Below, piece after piece: positions 9,691 to 20,310 of a stretch of DNA of 64,000 bases; position 1 is the first letter of the stretch, and every line of letters starts with the position of its first letter. The stretch is from Schizochytrium sp. TIO01 (lineage: Eukaryota; Sar; Bigyra; Thraustochytrida; Thraustochytriidae). The notes below the pieces were generated by a model, which had not been told where the DNA came from, ran no database searches, and worked only from the letters and a program-made list of their open reading frames with translations. The position numbers and the translations under genes were made by a program. The stretch covers positions 77,001 through 141,000 of the forward strand of contig SMSO01000033.1 of NCBI GenBank assembly GCA_004764695.1. Direction: 5' to 3'.

Positions 9691-9927
9691 CTCGAGTTAG
9701 TTGGCCTGCCATATCGCATTTGCTCCGGTACTGGAGGGCCGTTGCTCAGGCTACTACATCGGCAGCAGCCAGCCACCAGGCAGATGAACGGGCAGCCGTT
9801 GGAGCTGCCTTCCTCGCCGACATTCCTGCGATATTGCAGCGAAGGCGCAGCCCTTCCTCGCTGGAGACGCAGCCATGCGCCGGCGTTGTTCGGAAACTGA
9901 CAACGTCCAGCGATCGCGAAAATCAAT

Positions 9928-10142
9928 GAATGATTTGAATTGAATGGAATGGAATTGATTTGATTTTAATTTGAATTGAATTGAATTGAATTGAATTGAA
10001 TTGAATTGATTTGATTTGATTTGAATTCAATTCAATTGAATTGATTTGAATTGAATTGATTTGAATTGAATTGATTTGAATTGAATTGATTTGAATTGAA
10101 TTGAATTGATTTGAATTGAATTGATTTGATTTGAATGAATGA
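9928..10142. repeat. TTGAA/TTGAT pentanucleotide satellite
   Basis: About 215 bp of GAATT/GATTT pentamer units (TTGAA, TTGAT), strongly AT-skewed, ending in GAATGAATGAG. Confidence 0.95.
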
Positions 10143-10462
10143 GTAAATGAGCGAGAGAGTGAATATCAACTGGACCGCAACGGTCACTGTGGAGAAGCTG
10201 TCTAGCTTGCTCACAGCTTTCGAAAAGAAGCTACTAGCTTCCAAAAGTCTAGCACTGTGTGACCTTTCTCGCCGCCCTCTCGCGTCACGCCCTGATGTCT
10301 TACTTCCAACGCACTACGAGTACCATCGTCATCACCAAAGCCTAATACATAACATTAAATTCAAGTTGAGGTTTTACAAACCATGAAAAAAGGACTTAAA
10401 CCTCCATGCTAGGTAGAAGATCCTAATGGGCTCCCTCCTTGAGAATTTAAAGAAAAAGAACT

Positions 10463-10535
10463 GAATGAATGAATGAATGAATGAATGAATGAATGAATGA
10501 ATGAATGAATGAATGAATGAATGAATGAATGAATG
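10463..10535. repeat. (GAAT)n microsatellite
   Basis: About 18 perfect GAAT units. Confidence 0.97.
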
Positions 10536-11219
10536 GCGTGGGCCAAAGCGATTGGGGCTACCGATGCTCGCGGGTGCCGCGCAATAAAGGTATCCTGGCG
10601 GCGGTACGAATCTGCTTGTTGCCAAGTTGTCGGCATCCACCAGCCGAACTTCAAGCACCTCAACAGAATATGGCAGAAGCTTGCTCGTCTCCTTTGCAGA
10701 CGAGCAAGACGAGAACATTCTTTAAAAAACCGTCTGTTTTGAATGCCCTTTTATGAAAACACAGGAGGTACCTACTTATGTCTCTGAGTGGCAATATTCT
10801 CACTTTCCTTTCTAAACGATAGAAAAAGAACTTTCATTTTTAATTCAATAAATATTCGTTATCTCCGGCTATTTTTCTGCCCCTTCCCACAGCGGTTTGG
10901 TAGCGTCCCACAGAGAACCCACAAGGTGGCATATACCAGACTTGGCAGAGAAGGAACTGGACTGGAGCCGTCTCTGTGCTCGCAACTGAGTAGACAGGAA
11001 GCAAGATGCTTCGCAGAAGAATATACGAGTGCAAGCAGGGCGGGCGCAGAACTCGAAGGCTCTGTTCTTGACAGTACGTATGTACCTACGCACTAAATGG
11101 CTAGCAAAGGATGAGCTCATGATGAACGAGAGGATATGAGTGTTGGCCCAAGCAAGTGAAAGGATTGCTTGATGGGAGCAGCGCCATTCACTCCAGAATC
11201 TGAAGCAGAATCAGGAACA

Positions 11220-11268
11220 AAATTTCAATTTCAATTTCAATTTCAATTTCAATTTGAATTGAATTGAA
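11220..11268. repeat. (ATTTCA)n hexamer repeat grading into GAATT
   Basis: Six copies of CAATTT followed by GAATTGAATTGAA. Confidence 0.9.
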
Positions 11269-11436
11269 TGTTGAAAGTCAAGGCCAAGAAAACGAGCAAG
11301 CTGGTCATCTGTACACGTCATCACCATTCTTGGTTCTTGGACTCGTGGCTTTCGCAAGCTTGTCGAAGTTTGAATCGCTGTGCCTATAGCTATAGGTGCC
11401 GAGGTCAGCTTGCCATAGTGTAGGTAGCTTACTGAC

Positions 11437-11899
11437 CTGCGAATGGAGAACTTGAGTGAAAGCTGATCCAAATGCGATTAGTCTGTGCGAAGGATGGCTC
11501 TTTTCCCTCTGCTTCTATACCTAAACAAGAAGCGATCAAGCCGCCAGGATTTGATTTGGTTGGAGCTGGCTCGTTCAGAATGTTGGATTTCAAATAAGTG
11601 ATCTCAAAGCCGTCCATGGGAATGGCTTCAGGGGCGGCGGCAGCCTGAAAGCCCCTGGCAGGTTGAATAAGGCGAACGAACTTATCAATCAGGTCGCCTA
11701 TACAGGCTTTTGGGGACTACTGCTGCGGACCTTTGCTCAGGAACTGGACCCTCTTTGGGACTGTTTCATCATTGTGCCGAAGAAAACATGCTTCAAGTGA
11801 CTCGCCATCAGATACCGAACCCTGCGCCTGGAGCTGCTCGGCCTCGTTTGCTAGGCTCACGATGGCGTGGTGTCCAGGCCGCAGCGAATTTGAGGTTAT
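11437..11899 (-). CDS. Possible internal exons of an unrecognised spliced gene
   Basis: A strong acceptor (TTTGTTCCCAAACAG, ending at 11900) precedes a coding-like exon 11899-11731 (ITSNSLRPGHHAIVSLANEA... and CFLRHNDETVPKRVQFLSK). One in-frame TAG interrupts the frame. It disappears if a 33-nt GT-AG segment (11730-11698) is an intron, after which the frame continues in phase (DLIDKFVRLIQPARGF..., then MDGFEITYLKSNILNEPAP) to a donor-like CAG|GTCAGTAAG at 11436. No start or terminal exon was found and the product is not recognised. If the TAG is real, this is two short ORFs or a broken gene. Confidence 0.28.
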
Positions 11900-12282
11900 C
11901 TGTTTGGGAACAAAGAAAGAACTACTGCGCAAGCCATCCTACAGCTGGCAAAGCGTGAGAGCAAGCAGGGAGACGCGAAGTGAGAGTGTCTTTGGGAGAT
12001 GGTACAAATACCCGGTACATAGCTCAGGGGAGGTTCATGTGCTCTGAGACAAAGCCAATGCTAGCTTGGCAAGTAGTAGGTAGGGACCTACTTCTCTTGC
12101 TTGTGGCATGGCCCGATTATTGTTTTGGCCTGTGGCTTTACGATTACCCCTAGATATGGCAATAAGAAAACATTGTATTGTGAAGGAGATCATGACCATG
12201 TCTGGTAATATGTCGCTGTGAGGGGCACTCTAACATAAACACAAACTGAGAGCGCCTTACCATAAAACAAATGCAAATCTAA

Positions 12283-12805
12283 CGTTCAAGATCCTCTATC
12301 CTTTGCAATCTCTGGCTGCCACTCTAATACTCTTGAAGCAATGTGTAAAGAGTGATTCATTTGCCTGACGTTGAAGACCAACTTAAAAGGACTGACACGA
12401 GTTGACTCTCGCTATTGAGACTGCTTCTGAAGTCGAGAATATGAACTTTGTACGACAGGTGAAATAATAAAATGAAAGGTTCTTGCTATCATTCACAGTA
12501 AATTGTGCATTCAAACAAGTTTCAACATATTCAAGCGGCAATGAGCAAGAAACACTCACAATGTCCAGGTGATATTTATGAAGAAAAGGCACAGCACCAA
12601 AAGCGATACGATGAAGTTTGACGTGCTGGGTTCGCCAGCAAGCCCTGATCTTCACTTCTCGAGCTACAAGAGTTTTACCTGCAGCTAAACCAGCTAATAC
12701 CACCACAGGAAAGGACCTTAGATTGCTGTTCTATTTTTTGGTGGATGTACTTCATGCGATGATTAACCTGCTCTACATTGCGGTACTGGTGGTTTTTCCC
12801 TTCCC
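12283..12805 (-). CDS. Possible spliced gene, product unknown
   Basis: Coding-like pieces occur in minus order. About 12805-12679 carries REGKNHQYRNVEQVNHRMKY and KIEQQSKVLSCGG, ending CAG|GTAAAA. A 34-nt intron (12678-12645, ending GATCAG) follows. Exon 12644-12560 (ACWRTQHVKLHRIAFGAVPF) ends at a consensus donor ATT|GTGAGT. A terminal piece lies near 12370-12283 in either of two frames. The first junction keeps phase. The start, the last junction and the identity are unresolved. Confidence 0.28.
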
Positions 12806-12946
12806 TACTGAGCTTAAGAACAGCAACCAAACTAGACACCAACATTTATTTGAATTTGAAAAATTGAATCATAATCTCATTTTTAGTCTTTAAGGTTTTT
12901 CGCAACCTCAGGTGTATTTCATGAGACGGCATTCAGCCTCCGTACA

Positions 12947-13215
12947 TCAACAATCTTGTAACAGCTTTCCACTTGCATCTGCTTGACTTATAAGCTCATT
13001 TGAAACGTTCTCTCTGAGGTTTTCCACTTTGGTAGCCAGGGTACAGTAGATTTTATGACTTTCCCAGAATCCTGTATGTCTCTGCCATCGCTTGGACTTT
13101 GTGCTGGCAACCCGGCGCTCTTTATTGTCCATCCCTCCTAGGTTCGAACTAGCCGGAACTATTTGCTCTTCTACACTTAATTGCACGCAAGCTTTGCAAC
13201 CCTCTAACACTGATC
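12947..13215 (-). mobile_element. Possible piggyBac-transposase relic
   Basis: A 87-codon frame without an ATG context contains EEQIVPASSNLGGMDNKERR followed by STKSKRWQRHTGFW and, further on, NLRENVSNELISQ. piggyBac (DDE_Tnp_1_7) transposases have, in this order, P.V..YN..MGGVD..D, a K..KWW..lF block, and a final helix ending in L...LI. The order and the GGMD/KRW core fit, but the YN and the final Asp differ, spacing is shortened, and the rest of the catalytic domain upstream (13.2-14 kb) is not readable. It is therefore a weak, decayed match at most. The alternative is a random 87-codon ORF. Confidence 0.3.
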
Positions 13216-15405
13216 TTGCTTAAATTAGCATCGATGGAGATATATTTTTCTGAGTTTAAATTTTCAATGACTCCCATCTAACTTTTGGGGATGGAGGATG
13301 TTACCGCCATCATGTATAGACGTATCTTATACATGGCCCAAGCCGTGGTAGATTATATCATTTTTTGAATTTGACATATTTTTTGCTGTGAGGTTGAGGA
13401 AACGGCCCTCCTAAACACAATAGCCATCTTCACTTCTATTAAAGAAGGTGCAAACGCCTTTTCGAAATACTCTTCTTTTTATAGGCGGTACAGGAGCAAG
13501 AAGACCGAAAGAGCATCGAAAGTCTTACAGATAGGAATGCTAGGATGCGCAAAAAAATGAGCCTCGCTCGTTCCACGGAGCAGAAATACTCATTTAAACA
13601 ATTCCATGAAATCAAGGAGACAGAGGAACCTTTGGTGACCCTTTCAAACACCGCTCCTGTTTACCAAACTGAGACTTCAATAGGACTTACAATTCCTCGA
13701 AGAATGATAAAAAAAGTTGACATTTGCTTCATTTTGCGTTGAAACGTGCGAGAATTCTTATAATAAAATGTGTATTGTCATCCATGTTGGCTAGACGCCC
13801 TATGCATTCTGACTACTTATATCTCTCATCCACAAATGAATGGTCACTTAATAAGGACTGGTCAGCGCAAAGGTAACTTGCGCACTTATTTACGGGTTCT
13901 GTTCGTAGCATATCTTGGGCGTCACTGGAGTATCTCGCGATAGTCACCACCAAATACCATCTCGTTTGAACTTTCGACATGATCCTACCATATTGGTGGG
14001 AGATATCCGAAGTTAGAGCCACATCTTCTCTCTGTGTTGTGAGACTCAGGTGGTGCATTAGTCATAGGTAAACCAACCTTCATCAACATTGACTGAGGTT
14101 AAAAGAAACGTTTTCATTTGGTAATTATTCACTAATCTTTACATTGCGTTCATGAGTGATACTACTATTTCACTTTTCTTTGAATGAGAAACTTGGCGTG
14201 GTGCGGTTCTTGTAGAAACTATGTCTTTTTCTTTTTTTAAGATTTTTGTGGCAATCTCAATACCTTAAACTATTTCGTCTTAGTGTACCAACTTCCCTCC
14301 TCGATAATGGTATCTATATTGCAAGATTGAAGCTCTGCAATAGTTCATGTCGATTCAGGCTTATTGAAGATGGGGTAACTATCATAAGGTCTGCATAAAC
14401 CTCAGGAGTACTTTCGAACTGTACTTTTGTGTAATGACTGTATCAAACAGCTTCTGCTGAAACCTGTTTGGGGTCATATCGTGAACAAAAGCAGTTCAAA
14501 TCTCGGTGCAAGTTGGTACTTTCCGAAGCAAGGCTGGAAACAATGAACATGAAATTCTTTGCCTAATAAGACAATTCATCTTGAAGGAGTTCATCATGCT
14601 TGGTGTACGACTTCGACCTACACTATTGTCAATATCTCAACTCGAAGCAATATGTGGACAATAGATTGCTAGGGTTTGGGCGTACCATTATTAGTCCTCA
14701 AAAACTTAATAAATCAGAGCTCATCAACCTAATACGTGATCGTGGATCCTTGAAAGCCAAAGAGCTGAACGTGTACATACAGATATCAATGAAACGCCCA
14801 TGGCGAAATTTGAATTGATGGTTAACCTCATCTCCTCAATTATATTTAGTCTATATCACATATGTCCGAATCTCCGTATATTCTCAAGTTCCTTGCCTTT
14901 ATAAGCACATACTTGGTTGTATTATTCTTATACTCTGCAAAGAACTATTGTTTAGAACTTGCAATGTCACGTCAAGTTTTTGGCAATACATTGTTCACAT
15001 GACCTTTAGATTCACATCTAACTCTCAGCAACTATGAAACGAGTTTTCCTATTCCCTGGTATTCAATTCCACGTGTGAGGTCATTGTAAAGCCCAACATT
15101 TGAAGAACAGAATACATCAGAGTGCAACTTGACGAAGCTAAACTTGTGAGCCGCTTTGTCGTGTCTACTATTTCTGACTGAAGCTTGGACGATGCAGGTA
15201 TCAAAATAAGGCGTGCTTGGCAGCATCAAGTTTGAGAACCAACTGTGGAACAACTACGATAATCGTTTCTGTTCTGTTTCGCAATTTCATTACTATTTGT
15301 CATAAATTAAATCATCTGGGTATTATAAATTACAAATTGCACTTGACATACCGAAAACGCCATTTCCTCTTGATAGTGCATTCAATGCTCCAATGCATGC
15401 ATTGG
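13216..15405. other. Unresolved unique sequence, possibly decayed element DNA
   Basis: 2.2 kb without low-complexity repeats and without a convincing gene. Short frames include 13545-13742 (+), 13813-14058 (-) and 14600-14818 (+; LNKSELINLIRDRGSLKAKE, vaguely helix-turn-helix-like, no ATG start). The texture (unique, many stops in all frames) resembles the region around the possible piggyBac relic and could be old transposon DNA. I see no terminal repeats. Confidence 0.3.
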
Positions 15406-18054
15406 TTATGGGTACATGACAGGATGGAAGGCTGCGCGCTTTTCGCGTGGAGATGGCCCACGTCGCGATGAACCATGGCCCTGAAGTCGGTTAGGACCTT
15501 CTGGGCGACGTGGTTTCATGGCAGCTACCCTTTTCTTATTTGTATTACCACTAGAAAAGACATGCCCAGCTCGCATTGACCTAGGCAGAGGTGACAGTTT
15601 AAAGGTCCAGTTGCGAGGTTCTCGCTCAGAAATTGCGTCAATTTTGCTTTCTGGTACTTTGGTTTCTTCCTCTTCCTCTTCCTCCTCCTCCTCATCATCA
15701 TCTTCATAAACATCACCATCACTATCTTTGACTTTGCGGGTAGCTGCGATATCATTCTTATCGCTCTCCAAAATGCTATCAAAATCGTTTGTTTCGTCCG
15801 TTTCGCTCTCCAAAACGCTGGAAACCATTTCTAGAACATCACCCAGCTCATTTTCCACCTTGCTCTCCACACATTCTTCTTGCCTTGGTGGTGTACAAGG
15901 TTGCTTTTCTTCTGAATTACAGAGGACACCAAGCATCCTTGGTGTTGTTAATGTCGTGTTGGTCTCAAAGGAGCCTAGCGGTGTAAACACTTTGGCTTCA
16001 TTAGGACTCCCCGAGGTTGCAAAGGATGCAGTAGAAAGGGGACTCACAACGAGACTACCAGCACCCCAAGGGCTGGCTACACTCACCTCAACTTTGGGCG
16101 GAAAGGTTTTCCCTCGCTTGGTAGATATTTCCCCACTAACACTGCTGCCAAAGTCCCATTTCGTTTCATCGTGCTCTTCAATTTGAGTTGTCGCATTCTC
16201 ATGTTCGAATTCCTCACTGGTGATGAAACCATCGTCCTCTATGTCTGAGTCCTGCTGGTCCGAAGATCTGTTACTTTCTGCGGTTCTATCTGCAGCCTTA
16301 ATATTTACATTCTTGGAAAGGCTTTTGCCTGATAGCTGGTTTCGTTGGTTGACATAAACATCTTCTTCCTTTTCTCCTTCCTCTTCGTTATCATTGAAAA
16401 CGTTCTCTGGCTGATAATTGCTATCTTCAGTGTATTGCTGGTGAGGGTGGCTGGAGTCCTCATCGTCGTTTTCATTGTCGTCAGTGCCAGCGACGTACTC
16501 TTCATTATACAAGCATTCCATATCTGATGGCTGGTCAACAACAACAAGGGGGTTCTTGTTGTTGTCGTACGGTTCTCCTCCTTTTGTCTCCTCGATTTCG
16601 TCATCTATTGTATAAGAGGATGTTGTCGTCGTTGTTGTTGGTTGCGGGTAGACAGATTCTTCAGCTTTGTTATAAAGCATAGCATTAGGTTCTACTTGTC
16701 TCCATTGTACTTCAAAGCGGGAAAGTGCTGGTGGATCTACCTTCATGTGCAAAAATGATTTGCATAATTCTTTTGCACGATCACTCGCAAGTATACGCCG
16801 TACTTGGTTACATTGAGCCTCTGTTTGTGGAGATTTGACTATTAGTTTGGTGCGGCGAATGTCATGGTACAGCTGCGTTCGTGTAAGAGCCTCCTCAGCA
16901 TCGATTCCATAGTATAAGCTCAGAAGAATTGCGACGACTGTGCCTGTGCGGCCATGCCCACCCCAGCAATGTACATAAATTACCTCACGACCTTCGCTTG
17001 CGATTAATTGGGTGAGGTGGGCGGCTAGATCTAGTACATCGTCATCTGAAGTACAATCAAGATCTACAATTGGAAGATGAAGAAGGCGCAAATCATCATG
17101 ACCTGCAAGATCTGCGGCGTCTTCCATGTACGGAAACATAAGCTGTGAGCGATCGCGGGGTTCGGTGACATGAGAAGCCAGACGCACAACTCTAGATGTC
17201 TTGTTATTTCGTAGCACGCTGCTTGTTCCTCGGGCGACCTTGCAATGTTCATCCTGCAGACATACAAAAATATTGACATTGGCGACATCCAAGAGCCGAC
17301 TCAAATCACGTTTGTATACTGTTGTTTTTCGCGACTTATTTTTAGTTTCCCAGGCTAGCGGGTAGGCCCCAACCAAAAGCCTCCCAGGAATCACCCAGTT
17401 TGATTCTTTGGTTGGTCCATACCAGGGCTCCTTGTTTTGTAAAACATTTGTAATTGTCATCAGCTTCCGCTTCCTGAGAACGCGTTGTTCGATAATTTGA
17501 GTGCGTCGTGCCATGACTTCTTGACGGGCAGTGCTTACGTCCTGCTCAACAACTTTGGCTAGATCATTCTGTTTGTTTCCCAATGAGGGGTCCTGGACGG
17601 TCTTCTGGGGCAAAGCGATTGTCACTAATGGTGGCAGGTCAGGGGTTTCTTCTTCGGCATCAGGATGTTTGGTCTCCTCCTCTTGCTTCTTAGGTACATG
17701 CTGAGAAGGAGCATTGATGGTTTTTGGTTCCTTCTCAGTTGGTTGAGATATCTGTTTGGTCAAATTGTCTTGAATCTTTGATGTGTTTTTCTGGGTGAGC
17801 GTTGCGCTTATTGCAGAATGATGTTGATGTTTAGGTTCTTGACGTTTTTGTAGAGTCTGTGTATCAGTGGCATCTCCTCCTTTGTTTGTTGCCCGTGCAT
17901 TGACACCATGAAATGACGTTTTAGAGTATGTAAGAGATTGGACGACGACATCAATTGCTTGGCGAATCTGGCGCGTGACCCAATCTGTGGCTGCCCGCTG
18001 TGCATACCCTGCACGACCGCGATGATTATTGCTACCATTGATGTTGTCAAGCAT
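15406..18054 (-). CDS. Dual-specificity-type protein phosphatase, 882 aa
   Basis: Catalyses dephosphorylation through a cysteinyl-phosphate intermediate. The P-loop is HCWGGHGRTGTVVAI, i.e. HCx5R-T/S, with nucleophile Cys363 and Arg369. The upstream loop PIVDLDCTSDDD (Asp331/333) is the likely general-acid loop. The catalytic domain spans roughly residues 225-430, opening with an NWVIPGRLLVGAYP segment typical of DSP/PTP-like proteins. The His and Gly-rich P-loop resembles cyclin-dependent-kinase-inhibitor-3/PTP-like and plant-type DSPs rather than classical PTPs. Flanks are long and disordered: an N-terminal Q/K/T-rich region (1-220), and a ~400-residue acidic tail with a poly-Glu run (DDDEEEEEEEEEETK), ending in a basic SRRGPSPREKR segment. 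It is a single exon with ATG at 18052-18054 and TAA at 15406-15408. Substrate is unknown; protein, phosphoinositide or RNA 5' ends are all possible for this fold. Confidence 0.93.
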   Translation of the reverse strand: MLDNINGSNNHRGRAGYAQRAATDWVTRQIRQAIDVVVQSLTYSKTSFHGVNARATNKGGDATDTQTLQKRQEPKHQHHSAISATLTQKNTSKIQDNLTKQISQPTEKEPKTINAPSQHVPKKQEEETKHPDAEEETPDLPPLVTIALPQKTVQDPSLGNKQNDLAKVVEQDVSTARQEVMARRTQIIEQRVLRKRKLMTITNVLQNKEPWYGPTKESNWVIPGRLLVGAYPLAWETKNKSRKTTVYKRDLSRLLDVANVNIFVCLQDEHCKVARGTSSVLRNNKTSRVVRLASHVTEPRDRSQLMFPYMEDAADLAGHDDLRLLHLPIVDLDCTSDDDVLDLAAHLTQLIASEGREVIYVHCWGGHGRTGTVVAILLSLYYGIDAEEALTRTQLYHDIRRTKLIVKSPQTEAQCNQVRRILASDRAKELCKSFLHMKVDPPALSRFEVQWRQVEPNAMLYNKAEESVYPQPTTTTTTSSYTIDDEIEETKGGEPYDNNKNPLVVVDQPSDMECLYNEEYVAGTDDNENDDEDSSHPHQQYTEDSNYQPENVFNDNEEEGEKEEDVYVNQRNQLSGKSLSKNVNIKAADRTAESNRSSDQQDSDIEDDGFITSEEFEHENATTQIEEHDETKWDFGSSVSGEISTKRGKTFPPKVEVSVASPWGAGSLVVSPLSTASFATSGSPNEAKVFTPLGSFETNTTLTTPRMLGVLCNSEEKQPCTPPRQEECVESKVENELGDVLEMVSSVLESETDETNDFDSILESDKNDIAATRKVKDSDGDVYEDDDEEEEEEEEEETKVPESKIDAISEREPRNWTFKLSPLPRSMRAGHVFSSGNTNKKRVAAMKPRRPEGPNRLQGHGSSRRGPSPREKRAAFHPVMYP

Positions 18055-19310
18055 TCTTCTTGTTTGACACGCAAAGTGCGGTAGCTGGATAGCTTGGTAG
18101 CCTTATGTTGAATGAGGACGCAGGTATAAGGTATGCTCGACAGCAGCGTGGGCGAAGAGAACCGCCGTACACAAGTGTCGAGCCCTCCGCACTTGGCCAC
18201 CCCACCTCCCTCCACGACTTGGAGCTCTTTCCAAGGAGCAATCCTCGTTTGCCGCTTCCGCTTTCGCAGTAAGTTCAATGATCAGTTTATCTCGTGTTGC
18301 ATCAATCGAGGTCGAAACTTTGCATGAGTGATTGTGTGCACTTTTTAACGTTGGCTGGATCGGTAGGTACTCGTTTCAACGGGTATACCATCCTACCAAT
18401 GCACGTGCCAAGGCACGATAAACCAACCTAGGCAACTAACTCCAAAGAGCAATAGAAGCAATTAAGTGCACACCATCATGTATTTCTATGTGGACACAGT
18501 TACTGCTTCGTGGAGTAGTTTTTTGCTCTGATGAAGGAAAGCAAAGAATCGACATTTTTATGTCACGATACAGGAAGAAGCAAAAATCTATGTGTGACGA
18601 AAATGTAGGAGTGCACGGAAAGGACGCTTCGAAGGATATCATCGCGATCCAAAGTTCGTACTCCCTGAGTACTTTGAAAGTTCAATTACCTGCGAGTGCA
18701 TTTGCAATACTTTGCTAGAGAGCCTATTTCCGTTCAGAATGTGTGACAGTTATAGCCGTTATAGATGTGTGTACCTTAAACTCTTTAGAGGGAACACGGG
18801 GAGTACACGAGATCTTATTGTTAAGGAAGCTGCGTTTGTGTTTTTTCATACCCAACGTGTACTCTGACGTCTCTACATGGAAGGAGGTGAGTTTTATACG
18901 CTTTACAAGTCAGGGTTGCGTGCATAGTTCAAGTGCTGCATATGTTATTGCTCTATTCATAGATTGGTAAAATGTTCATTATTCTCAAGTGGTTACGTTA
19001 TGAATGACCACCAAAGTTTCAACTTGCAGGCAACGCTTTTGAACGGGTAATCTAAGTTAAGTATTACAGTGCTATCGTGTGGAAAAAGTGGTTTCATTAT
19101 ATGAACAAGGGTGCACTATAAGCTAAAACCGTGAAAATTGTGATGTTGCCCAGAAGTCGTCAACTTCAGCATCAGTCAGCAAAGGAAGATAAGAGCTTTT
19201 GTATTTCTCGAGGTCAATACTGTATGATTTAAATAATATTATTCTACAACAAACTATTCACCATCGGTTCAAAGGCAGATCTGATCCACCCTCACAATCA
19301 CCTTTTCTTC
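18055..19310. other. Spacer and presumed promoter of the phosphatase gene
   Basis: 18055-18330 lies immediately 5' of the phosphatase ATG and presumably holds its promoter and leader. Frames such as 18133-18327 (+) and 17808-18278 (-) overlap it without motifs. 18488-18970 (+) has two 75-codon frames that I cannot support. Confidence 0.35.
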
Positions 19311-20310
19311 TTACGAAGAGGAGGATTCTCCTTGAGTTACCATGATAACTGTCACAAGGCTTATGAACAGAAGCGTACCGAATCCTAGACCTATATGACC
19401 AACCTGTGACGCCTTACTTGAGCTACCGCCACTTGCCAAGGTTCTCGCGTCAGATGGACCCGTAGAAAGCACATAAGCACGAGACGCCACAATGGTATCT
19501 GAAGAACTCATGAGACTAGCAAGCTCTGTCTATCAGTAACTGTAGCAGTAGAGGCCAGGGAGTGCAGAACTGGGACTGAGTTCTGTAGGCAAACAAACTC
19601 TTCGTCCGTGTGTAGCAAGCCCTACACTTGCCAAAATTCGAGTAAAAGGCTTTGGTCCTGTTGTTCGATCCTGTCACTGCCATATTAGCTTCTGCAAGCA
19701 TGGACGGTGTCAAACTATAATCGTTTGTAATTGTAGCACCATTGTAATACCAAGCCAAGACATCGTATTGTCTGCATGACTAGGTCTGTCCACTGTCTTC
19801 GTGCGTGGGTTCGTGGGGTTGTCCAGAAATAGCATTTTCGTACGCGTTTTAATTTAAGACGTAGTACTTTTTAAAAGTACTACTACATCTAACTTCCTTA
19901 CCACTTCATCAAGGTCCACTCATGACGATGATTTGCTTCATCAAAAGAATTACAGTAAACTGAAAGGCAAAGAGCCTATTTAGGCGAGGTCTACAGATAA
20001 TTGGAAATTTCCTAGAAGTTCAAATGCTCAGATCCTCATTAATTTAAACCTCTTGATGTCAGCTCAAGATATTTCCCGGACTTTGAAATAAATAAGAACA
20101 AAAGACAGGCACGTAGAAGTTTGGTGCACGCTTCATGGGTGCTTTTTCGAGCAATTGAGCGAGAGATAAATCATGACTTACAAGATCAAAAAAGAGGGAA
20201 GATTCATTGTAGGTATGGTGAAATGACGTAAGAGTTATTATTCTACCACCTTGCACGATTGAAAACAAGGTTGTTTCTCCTTCGTACTTTGTTCTATATG
20301 CCGTGTGCAC
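19311..20310 (-). CDS. Possible spliced gene for a C-terminally membrane-anchored protein
   Basis: Three coding-like blocks run in order on the minus strand. (1) About 20310-20182 (TKYEGETTLFSIVQGGRII ... NESSLFFDL) ends exactly at a consensus donor CTT|GTAAGT. (2) From 19771 after GTCATGCAG comes DVLAWYYNGATITNDYSLTP, then SMLAEANMAVTGSNN. (3) From about 19531 after CTGATAGACAG comes SDTIVASRAYVLSTGPSDAR..., then a hydrophobic segment LGFGTLLFISLVTVIMVT, then QGESSSS and TAG at 19311. The final helix with a short polar tail suggests a type I membrane or tail-anchored protein whose body is extracellular or lumenal. A DOMON-like beta domain was considered but is unproven. Exon 2's donor and the 5' end are unresolved. 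Confidence 0.33.

Noticed and set aside
13100-13165. tRNA gene suggested by a GGTTCGAACT B-box-like sequence
   Set aside because: No A-box, acceptor stem or cloverleaf can be formed around it; other GTTCGA words (for example 21253, 31636) also fail.
14600-14818. Reverse-transcriptase-like YVDN motif
   Set aside because: A single tetrapeptide in a 72-codon frame without ATG; none of the flanking RT blocks are present.
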